Of a DNA stretch of 41,986 nt, positions 15,863 through 25,147 are shown piece by piece; the stretch's first letter is position 1, and every line of letters starts with the position of its first letter. The notes under the pieces are model-generated. The model was given only the letters and a program-made list of their open reading frames with translations, did no database searches and was not told where the DNA came from. The stretch lies in contig JACPTX010000040.1 of assembly GCA_016192545.1 (NCBI GenBank), forward strand, positions 1 to 41,986, in the 5' to 3' direction. Position numbers and translations under genes: made by a program. The stretch comes from Candidatus Omnitrophota bacterium (GTDB lineage: Bacteria > Omnitrophota > Gorgyraeia > Aquiviventales > Aquiviventaceae).

Positions 15863-16766
15863 AAGAGGTTCCAGGCGCAGCTCTTCCAGGATGTCGTTGA
15901 CCGACGTGACCAGCCTGGCGCCCTGCTTCAGCAACTGATGCGTGCCCTGCGACGTGACCGAGTCGGCCTTGCCCGGCACCGCGAAGACCTCGCGCCCCTG
16001 CTCCAGCGCGCAGTCCGCCGTGATGAGCGCCCCGCTGCGCTGGGCCGCCTCCACGATGACGACGCCCAGCGACAGCCCGCTGATGAGGCGGTTGCGACGG
16101 GGGAAGTTCTCCGGCCGGGGCTCCATCCGCATCGGGTATTCGGAGATCAGCGCCCCGCGCTCCGCAATCTGCTCCGCGAGCTCCTGGTGCTCCGAGGGAT
16201 AGATGGAAGACAGCCCGTTGCCCAGGACCGCGAGGGTCCCCCCCCGGCCCGACCCGAGCCGGGGCGGGCGATGCTTTCAGCGCGCCCCGGTGCGCGGCGC
16301 CGTCGATGCCGCGGGCCAGGCCCGACACCACCGTGATGCCGCGCAGCGCCAGCTCATACGCCAGCCGCTCCGCCATCTGCCAGCCGTACAACGAGGCGCG
16401 CCGCGCACCGACGATCCCCACCGCGGTCTCATCCGCCTCGGTCCACGCTCCCTTCATATAGAGCACCAGCGGAGGATCGTGAATCTGCCGCAGCGGCGCG
16501 GGATAGCCGCCGTCCTCAAGGGTCACGACGGTGCAGCCGGCCTTGCGGGCCAACCCCAGCTCCTCCGTCACGGCGCCCCGCTTCCCGCGGCAGGCGATGA
16601 GCTGCTGCGCCAGGGCCGGTCCGATCCCTTCCACCTGCTGCAGCTGCTCGGCCGAGGCGGCCCACAGGACGGAGAGGCCGCCGAAGGCGTCGAGCAGCCG
16701 CCGCAGCCGAAGGCTGCCGATCCCCGGCACCAGATTCAGCGCGATGAGCCGTTCACGATCGTCCAT
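15827..16766 (-). pseudogene. dprA: DNA processing protein DprA, frameshifted in a G8 run
   Basis: DprA loads RecA on incoming single-stranded DNA during transformation. The N-terminal part (from ATG 16766) has the SAM-like helices (LVPGIGSLRLRRLLDAFGG) and the Rossmann start VGIVGARRASLYGWQMAERL and SGLARGIDGAAHRGAL. After KASPAPARVGP the frame changes at a run of eight G on the coding strand (16245-16238). The rest (TLAVLGNGLSS, MRMEPRPENFPRRNRLISGL, AAQRSGALITADCALEQ, FAVPGKADS) reads in another frame. A run of seven G would restore one open frame. The run lies within a GC-rich inserted hairpin. This can be an assembly error, slippage-based switching or real loss. The stop lies in the GGGGTC element. 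Confidence 0.85.
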
Positions 16767-16789
16767 CAGTCAACTAGCATACCACAGAG

Positions 16790-16806
16790 AAAGTGACTGT
16801 CACTTT
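16790..16806. repeat. Perfect 17-bp palindrome AAAGTGACTGTCACTTT
   Basis: The palindrome lies between dprA and the aspartyl-protease-like gene and contains the latter's TGA stop (16802-16800). It resembles the GGGGTC element in design: a short odd-length palindrome at a gene end that provides a stop codon. Confidence 0.8.
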
Positions 16807-17249
16807 GAGTAGCGGCTGATCGGGGTGGCGGTGAGGACGCGGGCGCGGTCGTTGAAGGCGAACACGAACCGGTCGAAGAACCCGGCCCGGCCCAGCAGGT
16901 TGAAGCCCACTTTCAGCGCATCCGAGAACCCCGCCGGCACCAGGAACTCCGCGCCGGCGAACCGCACGCGGATCGCGTGGAAATAGACCGGGATGACGCT
17001 GCCGTTGCCCAGCGACATGTCGCGGCGCTTGGCGTGCGAGAGCTTCAGGCCCAGCAGCTGCGCGACGTCCACGTGGAAAATCGTCCAGCTCGCGCCGGAA
17101 TCCACGTAGGCCTGCAGGTACAGCCAGCGGTTCCCGCTCCACACCTGCAGGTAGACGATGGGTGCGTGGTGCCCCGCCGCATCCTTCAGGTAGGGAAAGG
17201 TGGCGCGATGAGCGACGGCTCGTCGTCGCGGGGCGGACGGCTTGGCCAT
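16800..17249 (-). CDS. Retropepsin-like aspartyl protease domain protein
   Basis: The 149-residue protein has a central aspartyl-protease signature YVDSGASWTIF (D50, S51, G52) preceded by a beta strand (IVYLQVWSGNRWLYLQA), and a later hydrophobic-glycine block NLLGRAGFFDRFVFAFND that resembles the second conserved region of single-domain retropepsins. It may form a dimeric protease; no membrane anchor or signal peptide is visible and the N-terminus is basic. Its ATG overlaps the stop of the aroK fusion (TAATG). The upstream partner ends in a domain I associate with small proteins encoded next to such proteases, so the two probably form a functional pair. Substrate unknown. Confidence 0.75.
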   Translation of the reverse strand: MAKPSAPRRRAVAHRATFPYLKDAAGHHAPIVYLQVWSGNRWLYLQAYVDSGASWTIFHVDVAQLLGLKLSHAKRRDMSLGNGSVIPVYFHAIRVRFAGAEFLVPAGFSDALKVGFNLLGRAGFFDRFVFAFNDRARVLTATPISRYSK

Positions 17250-17968
17250 TACAGCGCAATCGCGGACTCTTCCGGCAGGGGCACGTAGTAGATACCCACC
17301 TCGCGCTGGCGCGGGACGGGCTTGGCGAGCCGCTGGAACGCCTCCAGCTGCGTCGTCCCGACGGAGACGATGCGGTCATCCAGGACGACGATGTACTTGC
17401 CCCCGTAGCGCTGCGACAGCTTGTGGCTGTGCGTGAGGAGATACTGCCAGCTCTTGGAGACCCACGGGCCGACCTGCTCCCAGATCCGCTCCGCAATCTG
17501 CTCGATGGAGGAGCTGCTCGTGTCCACGGTCAGGTCCGCCTGCGCGTAGGCGGAGGCGCGCTGCTGCAGGAGCTGCTGGATGCGCGCCAGCGGCGAAGGC
17601 GCTGTCGCGAGCATCGGGCGCCTGGACAGCGTCGGCCCGACGCGCTGCAGGATCACCTTGGGGCTGGCCGTCAGGCAGATCACCGGCCCGACCGCCCGCA
17701 GCAGCCGCCGGTTCTGGGCATCCACGAACGCGCCCCCGCCGGTCGCGATGACCTGCTCGCGGTCGCGCGCCACCCGGCGGATCGCGCGCTTCTCCAGCCG
17801 CCGGAACACCCCCTCGCCGTGCTCGGCGAAAATCCGCGGGATCGGCTTCTTCGCGCCGGCCTCAATCACGCGGTCGAGGTCCACGAACCGCCAGCCCAGT
17901 TGCTTCGCCAGGCACTTGCCGACGGCGGTCTTGCCCGTCCCCATGAACCCCGTGAGGATGATATTCAT
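17249..17968 (-). CDS. aroK: Shikimate kinase with extra C-terminal DUF5678-like domain
   Basis: Residues 1-165 are a normal shikimate kinase: P-loop GFMGTGKTAVGK (7-18), DLDRVIE, RLEKRAIRRV, VIATGGGAFVD and the lid region LSRRPML. It phosphorylates shikimate in the aromatic pathway. Residues 170-239 add a domain (HKLSQRYGGKYIVVLDDRIV then SVGTTQLEAFQRLAKPVPRQ and GIYYVPLPEE) that resembles DUF5678, usually a separate small protein. Shikimate kinases are typically about 170 residues. The gene is followed directly by the aspartyl-protease-like gene, so the fusion looks like aroK captured the first gene of a two-gene module. The ATG start at 17968 is seven bases after hepT. Confidence 0.88.
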   Translation of the reverse strand: MNIILTGFMGTGKTAVGKCLAKQLGWRFVDLDRVIEAGAKKPIPRIFAEHGEGVFRRLEKRAIRRVARDREQVIATGGGAFVDAQNRRLLRAVGPVICLTASPKVILQRVGPTLSRRPMLATAPSPLARIQQLLQQRASAYAQADLTVDTSSSSIEQIAERIWEQVGPWVSKSWQYLLTHSHKLSQRYGGKYIVVLDDRIVSVGTTQLEAFQRLAKPVPRQREVGIYYVPLPEESAIAL

Positions 17969-17974
17969 CGAGAC

Positions 17975-18316
17975 CTAGGCTGCTGAGCGGAGCTGACGCA
18001 GCTTCGCCTTGAACGCCGGCAAATCCTGTTGAAGGATCTGCCAGACCAACGCGAGGTCGATCCCAAAGTAGTCGTGGACGATGCGGTGACGGAGGCCGAC
18101 AATCTGCGGCCAGGCAATCTCCGGATGCTGACCCTTGAACTGCTCCGGCAGCCGGTTTGCGGCCTCTCCAATGATTTCGAGGTTTCGCACCACCGCATCG
18201 GCTGTCTTTTCATCGTTGACGAAGGTTTCGTGGGTGACGCCACTGATATAGCGTTCAATGCGCTCAATGGCTTCCCACATATCGTCCAGGAGCAATGGGC
18301 TGGGCCGTTTAGACAT
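17975..18316 (-). CDS. hepT: HepT-like HEPN ribonuclease toxin
   Basis: A 113-residue HEPN protein (DUF86 family). The catalytic motif R-x4-6-H-x-Y is seen as RHRIVHDYFGID (R78, H81, Y83), after the conserved RNLEIIGEAANRLP helix. HepT proteins are RNases neutralised by AMPylation of the motif tyrosine by the partner MntA. The gene overlaps mntA by eight bases and lies between aroC and aroK. No separate promoter is evident, so it is probably expressed with the shikimate genes. Confidence 0.88.
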   Translation of the reverse strand: MSKRPSPLLLDDMWEAIERIERYISGVTHETFVNDEKTADAVVRNLEIIGEAANRLPEQFKGQHPEIAWPQIVGLRHRIVHDYFGIDLALVWQILQQDLPAFKAKLRQLRSAA

Positions 18317-18599
18317 CGATCAACTCAGGAGTTAAGAAGGCCATCTGGCTGGGCCGGACGGCTCGTTGCGAAACCAGATCAACCGGAAGGCCGAGCAGAC
18401 GTTCTAGGTCTTCCGCCAATGTCACAAAGCGTAGCCCGATTGAGGGGTCGACTTCGACCAATAGATCCACGTCGCTATCCGACTGCGCCTCGCCGCGCGC
18501 ATACGAGCCGAACAGCGCCAAGCGATAGACAGGGTAACGGCGTTGCAGGCTGACTTTTTCCCTCGCCAACACGCTTAAAATGTCTTCTCGAGTCTTCAT
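18309..18599 (-). CDS. mntA: MntA-like minimal nucleotidyltransferase antitoxin
   Basis: A 96-residue polymerase-beta-type nucleotidyltransferase with the motif GSYARGEAQSDSDVDLLVEV (G31, S32, metal-binding D43 and D45). In characterised MntA/HepT pairs this enzyme adds AMP to the toxin tyrosine. It overlaps hepT downstream by eight bases, and its ATG shares one base with the aroC stop (TGATG), so the pair is translationally locked into the aromatic amino acid operon. Confidence 0.88.
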   Translation of the reverse strand: MKTREDILSVLAREKVSLQRRYPVYRLALFGSYARGEAQSDSDVDLLVEVDPSIGLRFVTLAEDLERLLGLPVDLVSQRAVRPSQMAFLTPELIDV

Positions 18600-19726
18600 C
18601 AGAACCGCTGGAGTTGTTTCAAGTAGCTGCCGTAATTGTGCTGGACTTCACGGAGGGAATCGCCGCCGAATTTCTCCAGCACGGCGCGGGCCAGCTCGAA
18701 GGCGACCATGGCTTCCCCGATGACGCCCGCCGCCGGCACGGTGCAGACGTCGGAGCGCTCCACCGTCGCCGCGACCGGCCGCTTCGTGTTGACGTCCACC
18801 GACCGCAGGGGGCGGCGCAGCGTCGAGAGCGGCTTGAGGAATCCGCGCACGACGACGGGCTGCCCGGTCGTCATGCCGCCTTCGAACCCGCCGGCGCGGT
18901 TGGAGGAGCGATGGAATCCCCGGGCCTTGGTGTAGAAAATTTCGTCCTGCACGCGCGAACCCGGGACGGAGGCGGCGAGCACCCCGTCGCCGACCTCGAC
19001 CGCCTTGACCGCGTGGATGGACATGACGGCATGCGCGAGAATCGCATCCAGCCGCCGGTCATAGTGGACGTGGCTGCCCAACCCCAGCGGGACCCCGTCG
19101 GCCGTGACTTCGAAGATGCCGCCGAGCGTGTCGCCGCGCTTGGCGCACGCGTCAATCTCGCGCACCATCTTCCGGGCCGCCTGCGCGTCGAGGCAGCGGA
19201 CCGGCGAGGCATCCGCGTTTCTGCGGAGCTGCCGGATGGACAGGCTCGGCGCGGGCTTCGCGCGCGTGGCGCCGATGGCGACCACGTGGCTGGCCAGCTC
19301 GATGCCGAGCGGCGAGAGCAGGCGCCTGCAGACCGCGCCCACCGCCACGCGCGCCGCGGTCTCCCTGGCGCTGGCCCGTTCCAGGACGTTGCGGATGTCA
19401 CGGTGGTCATACTTCATCGCGCCGGTCAGGTCCGCGTGCCCTGGGCGCGGCTGGGTCACGACCGGCAGCCGGTCGATCGAGAAATCCTTGTTCAGAATTT
19501 CCAGCGCGACCGGGCTGCCCAGGGTCTTGCCCCGGCGGACGCCGGAGAGGATCTCGACGTGGTCCGACTCGAACTTCATGCGAGGGCCCCGGCCGTAGCC
19601 GAGCTGCCGCCGCTTCATCTCGGCGTCAATCGCGGCCGCGTCAACCGGCACGCCGGCCGGCAGGCCCTCGAGGATGGCGACCAGGCACTTGCCGTGCGAT
19701 TCCCCCGCTGTCAGAAATCGTAGCAT
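18599..19726 (-). CDS. aroC: Chorismate synthase
   Basis: AroC makes chorismate from EPSP using reduced FMN. The start MLRFLTAGESHGKCLVAILE with the GESHG motif sets ATG 19726, which overlaps the prepilin peptidase stop (ATGA). The open frame extends nine codons further, but that is unlikely to be used. Other family blocks: GYGRGPRM, SGVRRGKTLGSPVAL, PRPGHADLTGAMKY and the FMN-site block RASARETAARVAVGAV. The length of 375 residues fits the family. It is next to aroE upstream and aroK downstream, so three of the seven shikimate steps are encoded here. Confidence 0.96.
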   Translation of the reverse strand: MLRFLTAGESHGKCLVAILEGLPAGVPVDAAAIDAEMKRRQLGYGRGPRMKFESDHVEILSGVRRGKTLGSPVALEILNKDFSIDRLPVVTQPRPGHADLTGAMKYDHRDIRNVLERASARETAARVAVGAVCRRLLSPLGIELASHVVAIGATRAKPAPSLSIRQLRRNADASPVRCLDAQAARKMVREIDACAKRGDTLGGIFEVTADGVPLGLGSHVHYDRRLDAILAHAVMSIHAVKAVEVGDGVLAASVPGSRVQDEIFYTKARGFHRSSNRAGGFEGGMTTGQPVVVRGFLKPLSTLRRPLRSVDVNTKRPVAATVERSDVCTVPAAGVIGEAMVAFELARAVLEKFGGDSLREVQHNYGSYLKQLQRF

Positions 19727-20538
19727 CAGATTGTTCCCGTCCAATATCCCCACAACAGCCGCACGCTCTCCTCGATCCCGCTCATTTCAATGAGGGCGGG
19801 CCCGACGAACAGCGAGCCGACCAGCGCCAGCGACAGAAACGGCCCGTACGGGATCACGTGCGAGCGCTTCCACACCAGCACGGCCACGCCGGGAACCACC
19901 GCCAGCACCGGCGCCAGAAAAAACGTCAGCGTCACCAGCTTCCAGCCGAGGATCGAGCCGGCCATCGCCAGGAGCTTGATGTCGCCGCCGCCCATCGCCT
20001 CTTTGCGGAAGACCACCGTGCCAAGCCAGCCGGTCACGTAGAGCAACCCCCCGCCGGCCACCGCGCCCACGAATGCCTCCCGCAGGGCGACCATCCAGCG
20101 GTCCGTCCCGTGCAGCTGCGGAATCAAGGGGCTGAGCACCAGCCCCAGCACCAGCCCCCCGAGGCTGATCTCATCCGGGATGATCTGGTGCTCGAAATCC
20201 ACCGCGCTGGCGACGATGAGCGCCCACACAAAGACCAGATACATCCAGCCCTGCGGCCCCGTGCCGAATCGGCTCAGCACCGCGACGGCCGCCGCCCCGC
20301 CCAGCGCCTCCACGGCGGGATACCGCCAGTGGATCGGCTTGCGGCAGTGGCGGCAACGCGCCCCCAGCAGCGCGTAGCTGAGGAGCGGAACGTTGTCGTA
20401 CCACGCAATCGGATGCGAGCAGTGCGGGCAGCGGGAGCGCGGGCTGACGATGGACTGCTCGCGGGGCAGCCGCCAGATGCAGACGTTGAGGAAGCTCCCC
20501 ACGAACGCGCCGATCACAAACCACGCCGCCGCCGGCAG
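19726..20538 (-). CDS. pilD: Prepilin peptidase/N-methyltransferase (type 4)
   Basis: The enzyme cleaves and methylates type IV pilin or pseudopilin leaders in the inner membrane. It has the N-terminal GAFVGSFLNVCIWRLP block, the four-cysteine loop (CPHCSHPI...CRHCRKPI) for methylation and the two catalytic aspartates in DFEHQIIPD and MGGGDIKL, with about seven membrane helices. The first standard start is GTG 20517, but a strong GGGAGGT at 20551-20545 is six bases before an in-frame CTG at 20538 that would add seven residues (LPAAAWF), completing the usual first helix. I therefore give the CTG start. Its neighbours are aroE and aroC; no pilin gene is in view. Confidence 0.9.
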   Translation of the reverse strand: MPAAAWFVIGAFVGSFLNVCIWRLPREQSIVSPRSRCPHCSHPIAWYDNVPLLSYALLGARCRHCRKPIHWRYPAVEALGGAAAVAVLSRFGTGPQGWMYLVFVWALIVASAVDFEHQIIPDEISLGGLVLGLVLSPLIPQLHGTDRWMVALREAFVGAVAGGGLLYVTGWLGTVVFRKEAMGGGDIKLLAMAGSILGWKLVTLTFFLAPVLAVVPGVAVLVWKRSHVIPYGPFLSLALVGSLFVGPALIEMSGIEESVRLLWGYWTGTI

Positions 20539-20542
20539 CCGC

Positions 20543-21373
20543 TTACCTCCCTGCGCGCTCCACCGCCCGGCGCATCGCGTCCACGGGCGGATCCCGATGC
20601 CACCACAGCCGGAACGACTCGGCCCCTTGGTATACTAACATTGACGTCCCATTGGCCGCAAGACATCCTCGCCGGCGCGCCTCCCGCACCAATCGCGTGG
20701 GGCGGTTGTAGACCAAATCGTAGACGGCCGTCCCCTTCCTGAGTCCCTGCAAACGGACGGGCAGCCCATCCTGGGCGCGCATCCCGACCGTCGTGGCGTT
20801 GACGACGAGGTCCTGCCCGTCCAGCCGCACGTCCTTCAATGTGACCGCGCGCGCGTCACAGGAGGGCCGCACGCGCCGCAGCCACCGGACGAGCGACTGG
20901 GCGCGCGCGACATGGCGGTTGGCAATGGTCAGGCGCGTACCGGTGTGAGCCGACAGCGCCCACGCAACCGCCCGCGCAGCCCCGCCGGCGCCGAGGACCA
21001 CCGCCGCCCCGACGGACGTCGGGGGACGCCACCCCAGCTCGTCCAGCGCCCGGAGGAACCCGGCAACGTCGGTGTTATGGCCGATGGCGCGACCGCGCTC
21101 GATGACGACCGTGTTGACCGCCTGCAGGACCTTGGCCTCCTCCGCCAGCTCGTCCACCTGGCGGGCGACCAGCTCTTTCAGGGGAACCGTCACGTTCAAC
21201 CCGTCAATGCCCGCCGCAACAAGCCCGCGGAGAACCGGCGCCAGCAGGCGGGGCGGGACCTCAAACGGCGCGTAGACCGCATCCAGCCCCAGCGCCTGAC
21301 ACGCGGCCTGGTGCATGCGGGGGGACAGGGAGTGACCGATGGGGAACCCCATCACCCCGAAGACGCGAGTCAT
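20543..21373 (-). CDS. aroE: Shikimate dehydrogenase
   Basis: AroE reduces 3-dehydroshikimate with NADPH. The 276-residue protein shows the substrate site FGVMGFPIGHSLSPRMHQAA, the catalytic Lys/Asp context (NVTVPLKE; GHNTDVAGFLRAL), the nucleotide loop VVLGAGGAARAVAWAL, the NRHVARA segment contacting the NADP phosphate and the C-terminal DLVYNRPTRL / LVYQGAESFRLW blocks. It starts nine bases after leuA ends, so the branched-chain and aromatic genes appear to be one transcript. Confidence 0.96.
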   Translation of the reverse strand: MTRVFGVMGFPIGHSLSPRMHQAACQALGLDAVYAPFEVPPRLLAPVLRGLVAAGIDGLNVTVPLKELVARQVDELAEEAKVLQAVNTVVIERGRAIGHNTDVAGFLRALDELGWRPPTSVGAAVVLGAGGAARAVAWALSAHTGTRLTIANRHVARAQSLVRWLRRVRPSCDARAVTLKDVRLDGQDLVVNATTVGMRAQDGLPVRLQGLRKGTAVYDLVYNRPTRLVREARRRGCLAANGTSMLVYQGAESFRLWWHRDPPVDAMRRAVERAGR

Positions 21374-21382
21374 GAGGACTCG

Positions 21383-22933
<1,551 letters not shown>

Positions 22934-22934
22934 T

Positions 22935-22972
22935 TTCTCACTCACTCACTTACTTACTCACTGACTCACTCC
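22935..22972. repeat. Degenerate tetranucleotide repeat before leuA
   Basis: The plus strand reads as a run of CACT, TTAC and GACT-like four-base units (minus strand GTGA/GTAA), covering the end of the 84 aa gene and the leuA upstream region including an alternative GTG start. Slippage here would change the spacing to leuA. Confidence 0.7.
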
Positions 22973-23220
22973 TCCACCCCACCCTCTTCGATATACGGCT
23001 CAATCAATTCGAGCAGGCGGTCCAGCGTGTCCATCAGCTCCGCCTCGCCGTCGTCGAGCAGCGCCTGCCGCACCGCCGCCAGGTCCACGCGCTTGGCGAC
23101 AATCGCGTCGGACAGCGCGTTGGCCAGATGCCCGCGGGACTCCGGCTGCGCGCCATGGAACTCCCGCAGCGCCGCAATGAACACGTTCGGATCGTGCACC
23201 TGCCCCTCGAACATCCTCAC
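22966..23220 (-). CDS. Hypothetical 84-residue protein in ilv operon
   Basis: I do not recognise the family. The product is acidic and mostly helical ([58 protein letters not shown]), with no membrane segment or signal peptide. The GTG start overlaps the ilvC stop (GTGA); ATG 23214 is an alternative two codons in. The stop lies at the edge of the tetranucleotide repeat before leuA. Its position suggests an accessory or regulatory role in branched-chain synthesis, which is inference only. Confidence 0.65.
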   Translation of the reverse strand: MRMFEGQVHDPNVFIAALREFHGAQPESRGHLANALSDAIVAKRVDLAAVRQALLDDGEAELMDTLDRLLELIEPYIEEGGVEE

Positions 23221-24293
23221 TTCGCCGCTCGCACTCGTCCTTTGACACGCCTTTGACCCGCTCGTACTTTCTGCTTAGCGCTTCGCGCTGATTGCTGACT
23301 GCTGTTTCCGATCCACGGCATCATCGCGCGCAGCTTCCGTCCGACCTGCTCGAGGGGGTGGTCGTCGTCCTGCTGCATGAGCCGGGTGAAGTTCGGGCGC
23401 CCCGCCTCGTGCTCGGCGATCCACTCCCGCGCGAACTGGCCGGATTGGATCTCGCGCAGGAGCCGGCGCATGGTCTCCTTCACGCGCGCGTCAATCACGC
23501 GAGGCCCGCAGGAGATGTCGCCCCACTTCGCGGTGTCGGACACGCGCTTGCGCATCCCCGAAATGCCGCCCGCCCAGATCATGTCGGTGATGAGCTTCAG
23601 CTCATGCAGGCACTCGAAGTACGCCAGCTCCGGCTGATACCCGGCCTCAACCAGCGTCTCGAATCCGGCCTTGATGAGCGCCGAGACGCCGCCGCACAGC
23701 ACCGCCTGCTCGCCGAAGTTATCCGTCTCGGTCTCTTCCTTGAACGTGGTCTCCAGCACCCCGGCCCTCGTCGAGCCGATGCCCTTCGCCCACGCCAAGG
23801 CGATCGGCTTGGCACGTCCGCTTGAATCCTGATAGACCGCGACCAGCGACGGCACCCCCTTGCCCTCGAGGAACTGCGAGCGCAGGAGGCTGCCCGGCCC
23901 TTTCGGCGCCACCATCACGACGTCCACGTCCTTGGGCGGTGTGACGAGCCCGTACAGAATCGAGAATCCGTGCGAGAACCCCAGCGCCTTGCCGGCCTTG
24001 AGGTTCGGGGCGATGGCCTCGCGGTAGATCTGCGCATGGAGCGTGTCCTGCACGAGCAGGATGATGAGACCCGCCCTCTTCGTCGCCTCCGCCGCTGAGA
24101 CCGGCGTGAACCCGTCCTGCTTGGCCAGGTCGTAGTTCGGCCCGCCCGGGCGCTGGGCGACGATCACCTTCACCCCGCTGTCGCGCAGGTTGAGCGCCTG
24201 GCCGCGGCCCTGGATGCCGTAGCCGACGATGGCGACGGTCTTGCCTTTCAAGGCGCCGAGATCGGCGTCCTTGTCATAGTAGATGCGCGCCAT
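23217..24293 (-). CDS. ilvC: Ketol-acid reductoisomerase, class I
   Basis: IlvC converts acetolactate to dihydroxyisovalerate with NAD(P)H and Mg2+. The Rossmann start is [20 protein letters not shown]; metal and substrate blocks follow ([47 protein letters not shown]). The coenzyme-specificity loop reads [13 protein letters not shown] rather than the common G-L-R-x-G-S type, so the cofactor preference may differ. A basic tail of about 25 residues ([19 protein letters not shown]) is unusual. A strong AAGGAG five bases before ATG 24293 fixes the start, which overlaps the membrane-protein gene by 20 bases. Confidence 0.95.
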   Translation of the reverse strand: MARIYYDKDADLGALKGKTVAIVGYGIQGRGQALNLRDSGVKVIVAQRPGGPNYDLAKQDGFTPVSAAEATKRAGLIILLVQDTLHAQIYREAIAPNLKAGKALGFSHGFSILYGLVTPPKDVDVVMVAPKGPGSLLRSQFLEGKGVPSLVAVYQDSSGRAKPIALAWAKGIGSTRAGVLETTFKEETETDNFGEQAVLCGGVSALIKAGFETLVEAGYQPELAYFECLHELKLITDMIWAGGISGMRKRVSDTAKWGDISCGPRVIDARVKETMRRLLREIQSGQFAREWIAEHEAGRPNFTRLMQQDDDHPLEQVGRKLRAMMPWIGNSSQQSARSAKQKVRAGQRRVKGRVRAAK

Positions 24294-24663
24294 GAGGCTC
24301 CTTGGTAAACCACGCTTTCACGTGCGGCCGCGTCAGATACCGCAGCACCAGGAGGTAGACCCCGGCCATCGCGGTCGCCGTCACGCTGCGCATCGGCTCC
24401 GGGTGCGGCCGCAGGACCGCCAGCAGCGCCGCGCTCAAGCTCCCCACCAGTGTGAACGCCGCGGACCAGATTGCCAACGTCCTCGCCCACGGCTTCAGGA
24501 AGGCGAATCCGACGACGATCGCCCCTGACACCACCGTCCACGCCATCGGCCACAGCGGCGACCGGGCCTCCTGGCCCTGGAGAATCCGCCACAGCGCGGC
24601 GGCCGAACAGGTGCCCAGCACGGCGTACAGGCCGGCCAGCAGGGCGATGGGCCACGGAATCAT
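24274..24663 (-). CDS. Four-helix membrane protein between ilvN and ilvC
   Basis: A 129-residue protein of unknown family with four predicted membrane helices: [59 protein letters not shown] and [12 protein letters not shown]. No catalytic motif is seen. Its ATG overlaps the ilvN stop (ATGA), and its end overlaps ilvC by 20 bases, so it is firmly within the operon. The location suggests a link with branched-chain metabolism, or simply co-transcription; transport or membrane anchoring are possible but unsupported. Confidence 0.75.
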   Translation of the reverse strand: MIPWPIALLAGLYAVLGTCSAAALWRILQGQEARSPLWPMAWTVVSGAIVVGFAFLKPWARTLAIWSAAFTLVGSLSAALLAVLRPHPEPMRSVTATAMAGVYLLVLRYLTRPHVKAWFTKEPHGAHLL

Positions 24664-25139
24664 GTTCGTTCCAGCGCGACGCGGCCGGTGCGGACGAGCT
24701 GCTTGATGCCGTGCGGCTTGAGCTGCTCGATGAGCGCGTCAATATGCTGCGTATCGCCGGCCGCTTCGATCACCATGGTCTGCTCGTTCACGTCGGCCAC
24801 CTTCGCCCCGGAGGCGCCGGCGATGCGCAGCAGCTCCGCGCGGGTGGCGCCGTTCACCGACACGCGGGCCAGCAGGAGCTCGCGGTCGAGGAACTGCCCC
24901 TCCCGGAGCTCCTGCACGTCAATCACGTCAATGAGGCGGCCCAGCTGGTTCTTGACCTGCTCCAGCTTCACCGCGTCGGCCTCCACGACGACCGTCATGC
25001 GTGAAATCGTCGGGTCCTCGGTCGTGCTCACGGTCAGGGAGGCGATGTTGAACCCCCTGGCGCTGATGAGCCCTGACATGCGCGCCAGGACGCCGAAATG
25101 GTTTTCCACCAGGCAGGAGATCGTGTGCTGTTCCGCCAT
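24660..25139 (-). CDS. ilvN: Acetolactate synthase small (regulatory) subunit
   Basis: The 159-residue protein has an N-terminal ACT domain (HTISCLVENHFGVLARMSGL; SARGFNIASLTV) that binds valine for feedback control, and the ALS_ss C-terminal domain (LRIAGASGAKVADVNEQTMV; GIKQLVRTGRVALER). It would pair with IlvB encoded eight bases upstream. Length and motifs are normal for the family. Confidence 0.95.
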   Translation of the reverse strand: MAEQHTISCLVENHFGVLARMSGLISARGFNIASLTVSTTEDPTISRMTVVVEADAVKLEQVKNQLGRLIDVIDVQELREGQFLDRELLLARVSVNGATRAELLRIAGASGAKVADVNEQTMVIEAAGDTQHIDALIEQLKPHGIKQLVRTGRVALERT

Positions 25140-25147
25140 CTCACGGG

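Noticed and set aside
15861-16240. C-terminal part of the long dprA frame as genuine protein
   Set aside because: After the G8 run it is Ala/Gly/Arg-rich nonsense, whereas the neighbouring frame restores conserved DprA sequence.
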